Below, one piece after another: positions 46,177 through 58,273 of a stretch of DNA of 64,000 bases (positions are counted from its first letter, which is position 1; each line of letters opens with the position of its first letter). A model generated the notes under the pieces. That model ran no database searches. It worked only from the letters and a program-made list of their open reading frames with translations, and was not told the origin of the DNA. Source of the DNA: Cichorium intybus (lineage: Eukaryota > Streptophyta > Magnoliopsida > Asterales > Asteraceae); contig CM042010.1 of NCBI GenBank assembly GCA_023525715.1, positions 82,895,894-82,959,893 of the forward strand. The letters are read 5' to 3'. The position numbers and the translations under genes are program-made.

Positions 46177-47139
46177 ATGGCTGCCCCCTCCAAAAGTGGC
46201 GGATCCGCTGACAACAACACCGTTTTGGTCGTAGTTTCTAACCTTTATATTTTAGGAAACCTCTCACTCTACAAAGAACATTTACGAGTGTTAATCCATA
46301 TTTTGTCCAGACATAAACTGGCTCGAGCTTTCTTTGATCCAGCCCTAGAAATTCCAGTGTCTTTACTCGAAAAGACTGTCATGTCCGCCAAAAAGGTCCA
46401 AAATACTTATTTGGTCACCCTGTTAGATGGTAAGGAAGTACCATTTGACAAAAAGGTGTTTGCTGCAGCTCTCAAACTTCCATATCATGAAGCCCAATTC
46501 GATCATCCTTCCCAACATCAACTTGAGAGTTTGATTTATAAAATAGGATATGCATACAAGCTGGTTAAACTATACCAACTTTCCAAAGGTCACGTCTCAC
46601 CCATTTGGCAATGCTTAATCCACTACATGATTAAGTGATTAACCGGTAAGACTGGAGGTACAGACTAGTTAAGCAAATGCATGCTTGAACTTCTTTGGAG
46701 CTTATTCACTGGGAACGAGATAGATTATGCATAAATTTTGTTTGAAGCCTTTGTCTCTTATATTCCGACTTCTCAGAAATCAAAAGGCAAAATCCATTTA
46801 GCGCGCTTCTGGGCAATGTGCATTGAACACTTGTACCAAGTCTTCCAGCTTCCGATCCCTGTTCCAGATGGTGACAAACTAGAAATCTCAGAATCCAAGC
46901 CTAATGCACCCAAGACTGATTCCATCTTTGGCAAACTCAGGAGATTGCCTGATTCACTTCTGAACTTGGCTGACCTAGAGGAGGATCAAATCAAGCACAT
47001 TGATGACACTAAGGATGTTTCTCCTTATCCTCCACAACCATTACAAGATTGTGTAGCCCCAAAGAAAAGCAAGAAGAAAGCTTATGAGCCCTCTCCGACC
47101 AAGCAACCTCAGAAGAAGAAACAATGGAAAACCAAAGAG
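46177..47139 (+). pseudogene. Element D accessory ORF, first exon-like part, copy 3
   Basis: Same N-terminal part, with the same three nonsense codons, then runs past the triplication into native sequence: KLEISESKPNAPKTDSIFGK, an acidic stretch, and a Lys-rich nuclear-signal-like tail (KKSKKKAYEPSPTKQPQKKK). The open frame continues to a stop at 47158, but a donor-like AAAGAG|GTGCAC at 47139/47140 falls on a codon boundary. Confidence 0.65.
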
Positions 47140-47775
47140 GTGCACATCTCTCTCTTCTGAATATCCTTTTCTGAGTCTCGTGTTCTGCATACAATCTTCT
47201 GAATATACTAATTTGAAATTATTTTTCTGAAAAAATTTTCTTTTTTGAATCTTCTTTTTGAAGCTTTTTTTCTGAATCTCCTTTCTGAAACCCTTTATCT
47301 GAATCATCTTTCGGAAACTCTTTTCTGAATCTTCTTTCTGATACTATCTTATAAACTATTTTCTGAACTCTCTATTGGCTAGCAATTACAAAGATATTTT
47401 GGATTTAAAATATCAATCAAACTTAGAATATTTGGATCATACGCTTGCTAACTCTCCCTTACTTTATACTTGGAATATTACTTCACTTATTTCACATAAG
47501 TCATAACTGAGTGCCCTGTTAAACAATTCATTGTTCATCGTCATTGGCACTTGAGAAATCCAGGTATATATTCAGTATTATTTGGTCACATTGTTCTAAC
47601 TTCTGTGTTTTAACAATTGCGAAACAAAAATCTCAGATTTTTTGGAATCCAAAATAATTTTTGGTCTGAACTTTCATATCTATGTGATAAATTGAGTTTG
47701 GTTTCCCCCTAGGTATGTGTTACATTTGGAATCTGTTTCCATATTCTATCCCTTTAACTTTTATACAATTTTCAG
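47140..47775 (+). other. Intron-like interruption of the accessory ORF
   Basis: 636 bp, T-rich, with many stops and a TTTTCTGAATCTTC-like short tandem repeat (47215-47345). It begins GTGCAC and ends TTTTATACAATTTTCAG (acceptor at 47775). Both flanks are open in phase 0: exon side ends at a codon boundary, downstream reads PFDWSLKDFESEK. Inferred intron. Confidence 0.5.
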
Positions 47776-50461
47776 CCCTTTGATTGGTCACTCAAGGATT
47801 TTGAGTCCGAAAAGATTGAGGAAAGACAGAACTCTCCGGACTCAGAAGATACACAAGAAATAATCAAACCGGTGGAAAAACAGAACTCACCCCCTAAATA
47901 AAATGGAAAAGAAAAGATTGTAGAAAAACCCAAGTTTCAAAGTTCAGCAACCATCTTTCCAGATCTCACTCAACCTCCTCCAAGTGCTAGTCCACTTGAA
48001 GCTTGGAAATTTCGGACGACTGTCAATCAGCGAGCAAATTTAGTTGAACGTCTCTTACAACAATTTGAGCTTCGGAATATCGAACTCCAAGCTCTCTCTG
48101 ATCTTGGTCCCCATCCGAAACTTAACATGAAGATATTAAGAAAGAACACAGACGAATCAACAAGATCACCTTGGAAATCGACACCTATCTAAGCTCTAAA
48201 CTCTCAAAATTGGTAGACACACCTGTCTATCTATTTGACACTACCGAGAGAGATTGGGCCAAAATCGTCACTTCAATCGTTCCCCTTACTTGGGATCGAT
48301 ACATGGCCCAAGAGCTTTAGAAAAGGAATTCTTTGATAACCAAAACTGCCACTAAACAACCTGCTGAATCAAGTTCACGACAAGTTTTCTCAGATACTCA
48401 ATCTTCAATCAAAGAACCCTTTTTTGGAATCGACCAGGAGGTGGATAAGCCCTCACTGTCTAAGATACATGAAATTGATCTTAGTGAGACCAACTCATCC
48501 TCAAACAAAGCTGAAACAGAAGTACCTCCATCACATCCACCCGTTCAAACCTCAGAAGATAAATTGCTTCATCAGAAAGTCGATTCTCTGATTACCCTGG
48601 TCTCTGAACTTAAAGCTTCTCAAAACCAGGACGCTCTAGTCAAGGAAGTTGCAGAACTCAAGACCAGGGTGGCTGACTTTGAAAAGAAGGAAATGTTTCT
48701 CCACTTGGACAATGAAGTCCAGAAGGCCCTCTCAAGAGGCCTAAAGGATATTGATGCCCACTGACAGACAGATGCCACCAACATGATGAAAACAGCTCAA
48801 AAAATGTTAGATGAAGTTCAGAAATGTCAGAAGAACCTTTCTGAAGTCACTGAGATTGTGCATATCAAAATTAACTCCTTCCTCTAAAATCGGTCACAAT
48901 ATCATCATGGAGTCATTTCAGAAAATGAATCCCTCCGAAAAACCCACCTTCTCTTGCTGCAACTACTGACCAACACCCTCGGAAATATTACAGACACCAT
49001 GGATAGTCCAATTCAGCAGATAAACCTTTGCACAAGTTTGAACATTAATTCCTGTGAACAGTTCAAGGACGTTACCTCCAAGACCATTTCGGAGGAACTC
49101 AGCAAAATGGCTAAGGAAGTAACTTCGAAGCTAGAGACCATTCTGGGCCGCCTACCTGTGCCCCCTTCGTTTCTGAAGGAGCCCCAGGAGGGGGAAAGGC
49201 GGTTCCGAAACCAAGAGAAAGTAATGAAGAAGAAGACTTGATGATAATAGATACCACAGCTGGTCCAAGTGGTATAAAAGAGAAAGAGAAATATGATGTC
49301 CATGTTGGTGAGGGAAAAGTATCAGAAAATGAACCTACTGGTGATCAAGGTGTTCAAGAAAAGAAATCCACCCAAGAATCAATCCCTGAGGAAACTCCGA
49401 TAACTCCAACTCGTCCTCCCTCTCCTCCGAAAATTACATCCCCATCGATCCAAATCCCAATCCACACAGAAGATGAAAATCTTCTGTATTCCCCTATCAA
49501 AGATCCAAATCCTCCGACCCTTAAAACTCAAAAGGATGATTACTTTAATGCCAGAGCAAATATGTTTGCTGAGAAATTCAATGAAGACTCCGAACCAGAC
49601 TCAGCTGCCATCGATCCAACCCAAGCTGGTCCAAGTGGTCCAAGTGGTCCAAGCAAACCAGATTTTTCAAAGCTTTTCCAATTCCGACCTTTAACTGATT
49701 CTGACTTCAAGCCACATAAATCATTTGCTCCTCCTCCATCTCCCGCACACAACTGGGATGTCCCCTTGACCCTAAATGGGGACAAGTATGTATATACTCT
49801 GAATCTTACAAGTATTCCTGAACACAACAAAATTCTTGCTGTAAGGCTCAAACTTCAAAAGTTTTTGGACAGATACACCCAACCTCAAACTCATACTTGG
49901 TCCAATGAGCCAATCACTTCAGTAACTAGTGTGACAAGAAGAACTTTTGAAAAATCAAACTATTACGAGTATCAGCTTGTCAGAAACAACAACTATGATC
50001 AGAAGTTTCTAATAACAGAAGCAGACTTCAGAAGGATGAATCCAGCTGACATTTACTCGATTGTCATGAAGTTAACTTCAAAAGCTGAGAAGAATAAAGA
50101 TGCAAGAGAAACTTACGTTGCTGCAAGGCGATTTCTGCATTGCCTCCTAGAATAATTCTACACTGCTGATGGTGAGATGTTCAAACTGGTGAAGAAGCAT
50201 CCTGATGAACAATATCAAGAGCTAGTAGATTTTTCTATGCCCGAGGTCCGAGATACCTGGAAGAAAGGAGACACCAAGGATCCCAAACTCGGATTGGTGT
50301 ACAAGGATTCAGCCAACAAAGGGTCTTTTCTTTTTCTCCGAGCAGAACAGATCAGAAGGGTCCCAAGTGTGATGTTGCAATAGTACATTGAAGGGATAAA
50401 GAAATCATCTCACTCAAACCCAGAAGCTAAAAAGGAATTGTTGATGAGAATGGAGTGGATG
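47776..50461 (+). pseudogene. Element D accessory ORF, downstream part up to F
   Basis: Begins PFDWSLKDFESEK in phase with the upstream part; a TAA after NSPPK near 47899 and later frame changes break it. Longer stretches: 48333-48764 with a coiled coil (VDSLITLVSELKASQNQDAL), 48954-49241, 49238-50155 (Pro/Ser-rich, then a globular-looking part with GDKYVYTLNLTSIPEHNKIL and YYEYQLVRNNNYDQKFL), and 50177-50383 with MFKLVKKHPDEQYQELVDFS. No catalytic motif recognised. Interrupted by element F at 50462; resumes at 58166. Confidence 0.68.
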
Positions 50462-50764
50462 TGTAACACCCCAATTTCAAAATTTCTAAAATTCATTTAT
50501 TATCAAGGTTCCAATAAAATATTTATTCCAAAAAGTAAATCTGTTTGACATATTTATTAAACCAACAGCTGAAACATTTGAAAATCATAACATAATTCAT
50601 TAAAATAAATCTCTTGTATGCGATGCGCCGCTGTCACGCCTTGCCCATCCCTTTGTCATTTGAAATACCTGAAATGTTATAAAATCAACGGGTAAGCTTA
50701 AAGCTTAGTGAGTCCACAAATTACCATACATGCCCACACATTAAACAACCCGTCCTCGAGAACG

Positions 50765-50945
50765 ACCCGACCCTACCCGCCATACAACAGCTACGGGCGT
50801 CCACCATACAACACCTATGGACACAGGAAGGTTCTACCCATCATACAACAGCTATGGGTTCCCGGTTATGGCCCAGCCCATCATACAACAACTATGAGAC
50901 AAGGAAATAGTCCAACTCGCCATACAACAGCTACGAGGGGACACG
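50765..50945. repeat. CATACAACAGCTATGGG repeat array in F left LTR
   Basis: Five imperfect units, each CC(A/G)CCATACAACAGCTA(C/T)GGG-like, spaced 25-45 bp. Counterpart at 57025-57195. Confidence 0.88.
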
Positions 50946-51744
50946 CATCAGTACTGAGCCCAACAAAAAATAACCATAGATATAGAGCAAATCATATAAC
51001 TGTAAATAACACAAAAGATGCCTAACATGCAACATCATATAGTAAGGTGAGGATACTCACTTGATTCGAAACCGCACAGATATACTCTAATATCCCCACT
51101 TAGCTCGTCCACACACCTATATCCCACATACACAACATGTCAAGCACTGACCAAACTCCTATACACTTGCCTAAAAGTCAGACCCAACGTTTGGTAACCA
51201 ACATTGGTAAAAACTAAGCTTTTGGGTCAAACAGCCGCTCGCCGCGGCGTGGCTTCTCACCCTCCACGTCACGGCTATCTCCGTATAGTTACGGGGCTTA
51301 GCCGAACCCGCGTCGCTGACATAGCCTATCCGCGCCGCGGACTCGTATTAATCCAAGGTCTTATAAGCCCTAAATCAGTTCAGTCATCGACTAGGGTTTC
51401 ACTCCATACCCTTCCTGGGATCATAAACTACCCTAAGATCACTTCCTTATGGACATGCAAGTCCATGCATGTCCTTGGTCCAAACCCTAAGTGTTACAAG
51501 TCATCTAAGACTACTAATCAAGGGATAACACCATAAAGACGGGATAAAATGAAATATCAGAAGGTAGATCCTCTTACCTTGTTTCTGGGAAACAGAGGAA
51601 TGCACCCTATCGGCTACAAGCCTTTCCCCACGTTGTATCTCTTCCTTCAAACCTTCAAAGCCTTAGAACCGAAGAGCCTCTGCTGAAACCAGTCGACTCC
51701 ACTCCAGAGAACTTCCAAAAAAACAAACCCTAGGGCTGGGGTCC

Positions 51745-51752
51745 TTTATATA
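51745..51752 (-). promoter_or_regulatory. TATA box, F left LTR
   Basis: Minus strand TATATAAAGGAC. Confidence 0.65.
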
Positions 51753-51911
51753 CGCGTGTACATCCGAATTAGGGTTTTCACATTAGAGGCGCACCGTGCC
51801 GCGGGTTCTTTCGAACCGCGCCGCGCATACAAATCCTACGCGATTCTAGATTCTTCCTAAAGTCGCGCCGCGGATTCCTCCGGGCCGCGACTCGGCGGAA
51901 CGGGTCTTACA

Positions 51912-51926
51912 ATTCTCCCCCACTTG
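51912..51926 (-). promoter_or_regulatory. Element F polypurine tract
   Basis: Minus strand CAAGTGGGGGAGAAT next to the LTR. Adjacent GGGGACGAAATCC is the chromovirus signature. Confidence 0.85.
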
Positions 51927-51944
51927 AATGGATTTCGTCCCCGA

Positions 51945-52430
51945 AATCCGTGCCTATAAACAACTCAGGGTAATGCCTCCGTATTTCTTTCTCGGATTCC
52001 CAAGTCCATTCAGACCCCCTTACGATGTTGCCACAACACCTTATCTACCCCTATCGTCTTATTCCATAAAGTCTTTATTTTCCTTTCCATCATGGCAATC
52101 GGTCGCTCCATATAATTCAGGCGTTCGTCATTTTGGATACCCTCCAAGGGCACAATCGAAGTTTCATCGGTAATACCCTTCCTGAGTTACGAAACATGGA
52201 ACGTGTTGTGAATCTGGCTAAGCTGCTCGGGCAGCTCCAACCGGTAAGCTACCTTATCTACTCGCGCGATGATTCGATATGGTCCAATGTACCTAGGGCC
52301 AAGCTTTCCTCGACTCCTGAAACGAAAAACTCTCTTCCAAGGCGGCACCTTAGGAAGAACAAAACCTCCAACCTGGAACTCAAGATCGGACCGTCGTCTC
52401 GCAATTTCTCTCCCAATTGCACGCTACAGA
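51945..52430 (-). pseudogene. pol: Element F integrase C-terminus and chromodomain
   Basis: Minus-strand translation (about 52430 to 51945, with frame changes): PPWKRVFRFRSRGKLGPRYI then VAYRLELPEQLSQIHNTFHV, the conserved end of gypsy integrases. Next come DETSIVPLEGIQNDERLNYM and ERPIAMMERKIKTLWNKTIG, then WQHRKGSEWTWESEKEIRRH and YPELF, matching a Tekay-type chromodomain. Chromodomains tether integration to heterochromatin (known of the family). No full frame survives. Confidence 0.88.
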
Positions 52431-55400
52431 ACGCGTTGCATTGTATATCCTCAACTAAGAAATCTAAAAATTGCTACATGTCTAACTAACTCCAGATTCC
52501 ATTTACTATACTAACAATGATCCGGCATACCCGAGGTCCAACATGCCCCTAAAGCGATACCTTAACGACCAAACCCCGACCTACAAACTCAGGACATAAC
52601 GCTGACTATCTTCATAATTCTTCCTCCGACCCAAAGTAGTCTGCAATTTCTTCCTGAACACACCCAAGTCCTGACACCTTCTCCCGTACGACTTCTTGCA
52701 CAAGAGACCATTTCTCGTGTGCTAACCATTATCATAAAGGACTCTTCCAACATTACATAGGAAACTACAACTCCCATCAAACTAACAACGTAATCCCGAA
52801 GGAACTCCTACATTGATCTCTCCATACAGCCATCCTTCTAAGGATGATGCACAATACTGAAACAAAGTTGGATGTCGCAACTTTGCGAACCTTCTCCTAA
52901 ACTCCTAAGTGAGCTGCACCTCCTTACCTGATATCACCATCCAGAGCACCATATCGGGGTACCTTCTCCCGAGCCTTAACATCATCCACCCTTCGTAGCC
53001 CAGCATACTATAACAGACTCAAAGCAAGCACTCCTGCTCCATCGGTCTACGACATCCTTGATTTTATCAATAAACTGAGGGGTTCCTTGGTACTTCCGCG
53101 ATGAACCCATACAGGCATACCTCCGAATTCTACCTTAGAAATCCTCGGAGACCAAATCAGCTACCTATCTTTTGATGATTGGCCTTGACCTTTCCACCGA
53201 TCAAACCTCTCTCCTCTTAACCGAATTCCTTACCGGCCAGATCACCAGTAATCCTCTCCAATATCATACACATCCGTGTTGCCCCTCGGGCAACGAAAAA
53301 CTTGACACAAACTTCATCGTTCATCACCGCACAAAAGTTCCGTCTATATCTAACATCCAAGGCCACCATAATAGGTTAGCCATCCTCCGCTAACCCTACC
53401 CCACAACCTTCATTTACCCGAACTGTCTCACCTAAAGGCGTTCTCTTCCACGGTTTCCCATCTAAATCCTTATCTTGAATCCAATCCGCCCAGTCTTCAT
53501 GTCGCCCTGATCCGCCCTTGGTTTTCATTCTCACCAGCTAAACAGCCATTAGCAAAACCAAGGTAGTCTTCACCTCAACTACTCCGGCAAATGCGATCAC
53601 GGAGGGGTCCATAATCATCTCCCATCCTACTGAACAATCCTAAGGGTACTAATCCTCGGCACCCAGATAACCATTATCTCATCCTGCACAGAAATCATCT
53701 GCCCAACAACCCAATCTGACCAATCATCCTGCTAAAACCGTATCTCGTACTCGAGGGAACACAACACAATATTGCTACAATAGAGCACCCGGCACTCCCG
53801 ATCAGCACGAAGTAGTCACCAGAACACAACACAGTACCACCTCAACATAGTACACTCCATCCGACAACACCTTATCTCTCACCGAGTCACGAGGGGGCAC
53901 AACCTCGAACAAGGCACAGTACCCCGGTACCCACGTGAGATACCAATCCTCCAGGACGTAAAATCCTTAATCGATCACTACACCAATACGACCCAATGCT
54001 CATGGCCAACACTTATCCTTGTTCCTAGCATCGCTTAGCATAACCCTTGTCCTGTCTTCGTATTATCGTTGCTTAATATGTTCCTTCCGCGCTGATCCCG
54101 CCCGATCGATACACAATCTCACCAAAATGTTTCCTTAAAACCTCGCTCCGGCCCCTTCCTTACTTCCGCCCAGCCTTTCCTGCCTTGGAAGGCTTCTCAG
54201 TTCGCGATCCTTTCCTTCCTTGAAACTATTGACTAGCGCTCCAGAGATGAGCTGTCCCATATGACACATCCCTTACTTCGAAGACTTTTGTCCTACACAC
54301 ATAACTCTTGTTGAAGCCTGAAGTAGATTCCCAGTCTCTGAATAATTCCTCTGCGTCAATCCTTTTGAGTATCAGTCCATGAAAGCAGAACCCTTGTGTT
54401 CCAAGTCACCATAGCTTGCGCAATCTTTCAGTCGACCCAACAGGTCGCGTTGTCTCCTCAGCCCGGCGTCTCACCTTCCATGCTCTGCCCTTTTTATACT
54501 AAAACTCGACTCTCTCGCTCCCAAGCTGTCAAGGTCCTGAGTTGAAACGAAATACAATCGTCCAACGTTCTCCACGCCTTAATGGAAATAATCAAAACTC
54601 CCATGGAAGTGACCACGCATCCCTAGCATGGCCAAGATCCTTGCCTCTTCGCAATGCATACAACCTCCAACCGCTTCCTTGAATTCACAGAATTCCCTTT
54701 ACTCAAAGCTATTCCAAACACCTTTACCCTAAGGTGAAAAGCTACTTGATGCACCAATAACCACTTGTTAGCTCCAGCATGCAATGACACTCCCATCTTC
54801 CTCCTACAAGTTACAACTTTCCCTTTTCAAGGCCTTAGCCCCAGTCGGCGAGCTCCCTGCCTTGTCAGATCATGGGTATCCATCCCCACGTCATCTCTTT
54901 CATTGCCATGAGACTTCCATCCTCAATGGTCGGTTATGTCACACGGGGAACCCTTCTGCCCTTTCCGCTTCAATCCTCTACTTGTGGCTATCTGTCCAAG
55001 GAGCCATCTTCTGTGGGTCTTTATCCCATACGTCACACACTACTCGCATTCCTCGTCATACCTTGTACGTAGTCTCCAATTATTCTAACTTCAGCTAGGT
55101 AGCAGGAGTCAAGGTCCATCAGCTTCAGCAGCTGGACGGGCCCTTCCTGCTCTTCAAGTGACACAAGTCGACATAATGTCGACACTTAATCAATCTGGAT
55201 TCTCGTCCATTCCCCTAAAGGAGTACCTGGAAATCTTCTGGAACCTACCTGCAGATTCCCAAGCCACGATTTCTAATTAGCTGCCAATTCCTTCTCCCCA
55301 TATCATCATAACCCAAGTCCAACGCTTGATAATTCATAATGCAAGTACTCCCATATTCCAGTAGCTGAGCTATTTGCGCATTAAACTTCGCTCCTTCTCT

Positions 55401-56700
55401 TAGAACAACAACTCTCCCCCACTTGGAATCTGTGCCAATACCTAGTGCTGATCGCGATCGATCAGCGCCTCGAACCTTTGCAACAAATCCAATCCTCAAA
55501 CCATGTCGTTAGTCCATTAAACAGGAATAAGGTCTATCGGGATTCACATCCATAGACCTTCGAAACTTTGACATGCAAAACCCAGATGCATCGGCTAGCA
55601 ACCCGGATGCATCGCCTAACCCATTGCTGCCAATCATAACCCTCGTTGATACCTCAACGGCGATCAATTTCTGTACCTATGATCCATCCCGATCCATCTC
55701 CATTGGTTACACCCGAAACTACTCTCAATCCACTCTTCATTACCGAACATCGCCACGATGAAGACGTGTACTTTGCTTTCACAACTAATTCATAATGTGA
55801 ATCATACCTGATTCTCTACCCTACCCGGTTCCTTAGAATTTTGGGTAACTCTTCCTAACTCAAGTATGAATCCTGTGCTTTCGGTAGTACGGACCCAGTA
55901 CTACGTTCCACACATATTCGTACTTGTTCCAGAATTCGTCCCCCAATGCTCTAATTCACCACTCACCCATCTATTCGACATTGTTATTCATACTGTCTCG
56001 CACCCAAGTTCCTAACACTCATCCGAGGCTACCTAGGATCACACACCCCACCCGTGCCTAAAAGAACTTCTTCTAACACCATCGGGTCGCCTCACGGACA
56101 CACGGTCGTACACAATCGAGAATAAGATAGACGTTAAAATAAATGATCCTACCCCAAAGTCACAACCAAACAAGGAACAGCCAGTAAGGCTAGACCAAGA
56201 ATTCTTAGGCTATCTTATCCTAATTGTATATAACCTAATAGCATTCCGTTAGCAACCTAATAGTGTTAGCATAGATTCTAAAGCAGCACAAATAACAAAC
56301 AATAGGCAGAAGGCATCCTAATCCAAGCTTTTCTAGCATGCATTTCCTGACTAAATTCCACGCCTACTTTCTGGCATACATATATCATCACATAACACAA
56401 ACTTGGCATGGGTAATTGGGAATCACAAAAACTTACTTGAGCTCGGTTGACGGTTCGCATCGCATCTCATTCTTTTCGAAACTCATTATCCGTTAAAAAT
56501 CATAAGTCAGGTGTGCATACCATGTTTCAAACCCCCAAGCAACAATCAAACAAGAACATGCAAGGGAATCTTCCACATGTTATTCAACCCAACTACTTAA
56601 AACTTTTATAGAGAAAACATTATTTCTTTAACAAAAACCTCTCAGTCCTAAGTTTGAGTTTGGATTCCCAATACAGTTCATCCAAATCCCTCAAACCAAG
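52431..56700 (-). other. Element F interior, decayed gag-pol and leader
   Basis: Expected order is integrase core, RT, protease, gag, leader. I found no convincing RT or protease motif in minus-strand frames; the longest (55499-55245, 84 residues) is not recognisable. A block at about 55865-55975 resembles the E leader. No + strand gene seen. Confidence 0.55.
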
Positions 56701-56712
56701 GCTCTGATACCA
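56701..56712 (-). promoter_or_regulatory. Element F primer binding site
   Basis: Minus strand TGGTATCAGAGC, three bases from the 5' LTR. Confidence 0.95.
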
Positions 56713-57024
56713 ATTTGTAACACCCCAATTTCAAAATTTCTAAAATTCATTTATTATCAAGGTTCCAATAAAATATTTATTCCAAAAAGTAAATCTGTTC
56801 GACATATTTATTAAACCAACAGCGGAAACATTTGAAAATCATAACATAATTCATTAAAATAAATCTCTTGTATTCGATGCGCCGCCGTCACGCCTTGCCC
56901 TTCCCTTTGTCATTTGAAATACCTGAAATGTTATAAAATCAACGGGTAAGCTTCAAGCTTAGTAAGTCTATAAATTACCATACATGCCCACACATTAAAC
57001 AACCCGTCCTCGAGAACGACCCGA

Positions 57025-57195
57025 CCCTACCCGCCATACAACAGCTACGGGCGTCCACCATACAACAGCTATGGACACAGGAAGGTTCTACCCATCATAC
57101 AACAGCTATGGGTTCCTGGTTATGGCCCAGCCCATTATACAACAGCTATGGGACAAGGCAATAGTCCAACTCGCCATACAACAGCTACGAGGGGA
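57025..57195. repeat. CATACAACAGCTATGGG repeat array in F right LTR
   Basis: Counterpart of 50765-50945 with slightly better conserved units. Confidence 0.88.
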
Positions 57196-57998
57196 CACGC
57201 ATCAGTACTGAGCCAAACAACCAATAACCATATATATAGAGCAAATCATATAACTGTAAATAACACACAAGATGCCTAACATGCAACATCATATAGTAAG
57301 GTGAGTATACTCACCTGATTCGAAACCGCACAGATATACTCTAATATCCCCACTTAGCTCGTCCACACACCTATATCCCACATATGCAACATGTCAAGCA
57401 CTGACCAAACTCCTATACACTTGCCTAAAAGTCAGACCCAACGTTTGGTAACCAACATTGGTTAAAACTAAGCTTTTTGGTCAAACAGCCGCTCGCTGCG
57501 CCGTGGCTTCTCACTCTCCGCGTCGCGGCTATCTCCATATAGTTACGGGGCTTAGCCGAACCCGCGTCGCTGACATAACCTGTCCGCACCGCGGACTCGT
57601 ATTAATCCAAGGTCTTATAAGCCCTAAATCAGTTCAGTCATCGACTAGGGTTTCACTCCATACCCTTCCTAGGATCAGAAACTACCCTAAGATCACTTCC
57701 TTATGGACATGCAAGTCCATGCATGTCCTTGGTCCAAACCCTAAGTGTTACAAGTCATCTAAGACTACTAATCAAGGGATAACACCATAAAGACGAGATA
57801 AAATGAAATATCAGAAGGTAGATCCTCTTACCTTGTTTCTGGCAAACAGAGGAATGCACCCTATCGGCTACAAGCCTTTCCCCACGTTGTATCTCTTCCT
57901 TCAAACCTTCAAATCCTTAGAACCGAAGAGCCTCTGCTAAAACCAGTCGACTCCACTCCAAAGAACTTCCAAAAAAACGAACCCTAGGGCTGGGGTCC

Positions 57999-58006
57999 TT
58001 TATATA
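57999..58006 (-). promoter_or_regulatory. TATA box, F 5' LTR
   Basis: Minus strand CTATATAAAGGAC. Confidence 0.65.
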
Positions 58007-58165
58007 GGCGTGTACATCCGAATTAGGGTTTTCACATTAGAGGCGCACCGCGCCGCGGGTTCTTTCGAACCGCGCCGCGCGTATAAATCCTATGCGATTC
58101 TAGATTCTTCCTAAAGCCGCGCCGCAGATTCTTCCAGGCCGCGACTCGGCGGAACGGGTCTTACA

Positions 58166-58230
58166 GGATGCTTGAAGTTAGGAAATTCTGGTCTTACGTG
58201 TGCAGACAGGGAATTATAGATAAGCCTTGA
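58166..58230 (+). pseudogene. Element D accessory ORF, last codons
   Basis: After the GGATG duplication the frame left at 50461 resumes as MLEVRKFWSYVCRQGIIDKP and stops at TGA 58228-58230, 43 bp before the LTR. This gives the true C-terminus of the accessory protein. Confidence 0.7.
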
Positions 58231-58259
58231 AAAGATCAAATCAAACCCCTCGATTGATC

Positions 58260-58273
58260 GCCGAAGGGGGAAT
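58260..58273 (+). promoter_or_regulatory. Element D polypurine tract
   Basis: GCCGAAGGGGGAAT directly before the LTR start TGTTAGTGC. Confidence 0.85.

Larger units (their letters stand above)
42948..46887 (+). repeat. 3,940-bp tandem unit 3 of D
   Basis: Third copy; private differences include GATCATACT near 45835, CTCACACTC near 45910, CCTAACG near 46015, AACCGGTA near 46641 and GTGACAAACT near 46873. Its right end continues into the natural downstream sequence. Confidence 0.95.
50462..51911 (-). repeat. Element F 3' LTR (left copy)
   Basis: TGTAACACCCC...TCTTACA. Contains a CATACAACAGCTATGGG repeat array and a GC-rich CGCGCCGCG-type segment at about 51790-51900. Confidence 0.93.
50462..58165 (-). 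mobile_element. Element F: degenerate Tekay-like Ty3/gypsy element
   Basis: LTRs of 1,450 bp each (50462-51911 and 56716-58165), PBS, PPT, and target duplication GGATG (50457-50461 and 58166-58170). A minus-strand integrase C-terminus and chromodomain remnant places it among chromoviruses. LTRs differ at many positions, so F is older than B and E. Interior 4.8 kb, broken. Confidence 0.94.
56716..58165 (-). repeat. Element F 5' LTR (right copy)
   Basis: 1,450 bp, numerous substitutions against the left copy. Confidence 0.93.

Noticed and set aside
35068..46887. Triplication as three independent element insertions
   Set aside because: No LTRs or target duplications at 39008 or 42948; units join at a TCAGA microhomology inside coding sequence.
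51204..51536. 110-codon + strand ORF present in both F LTRs (also 57458-57790)
   Set aside because: Antisense to the element, no motif, and two copies are expected because LTRs are duplicates; the survival of the frame is not strong evidence.
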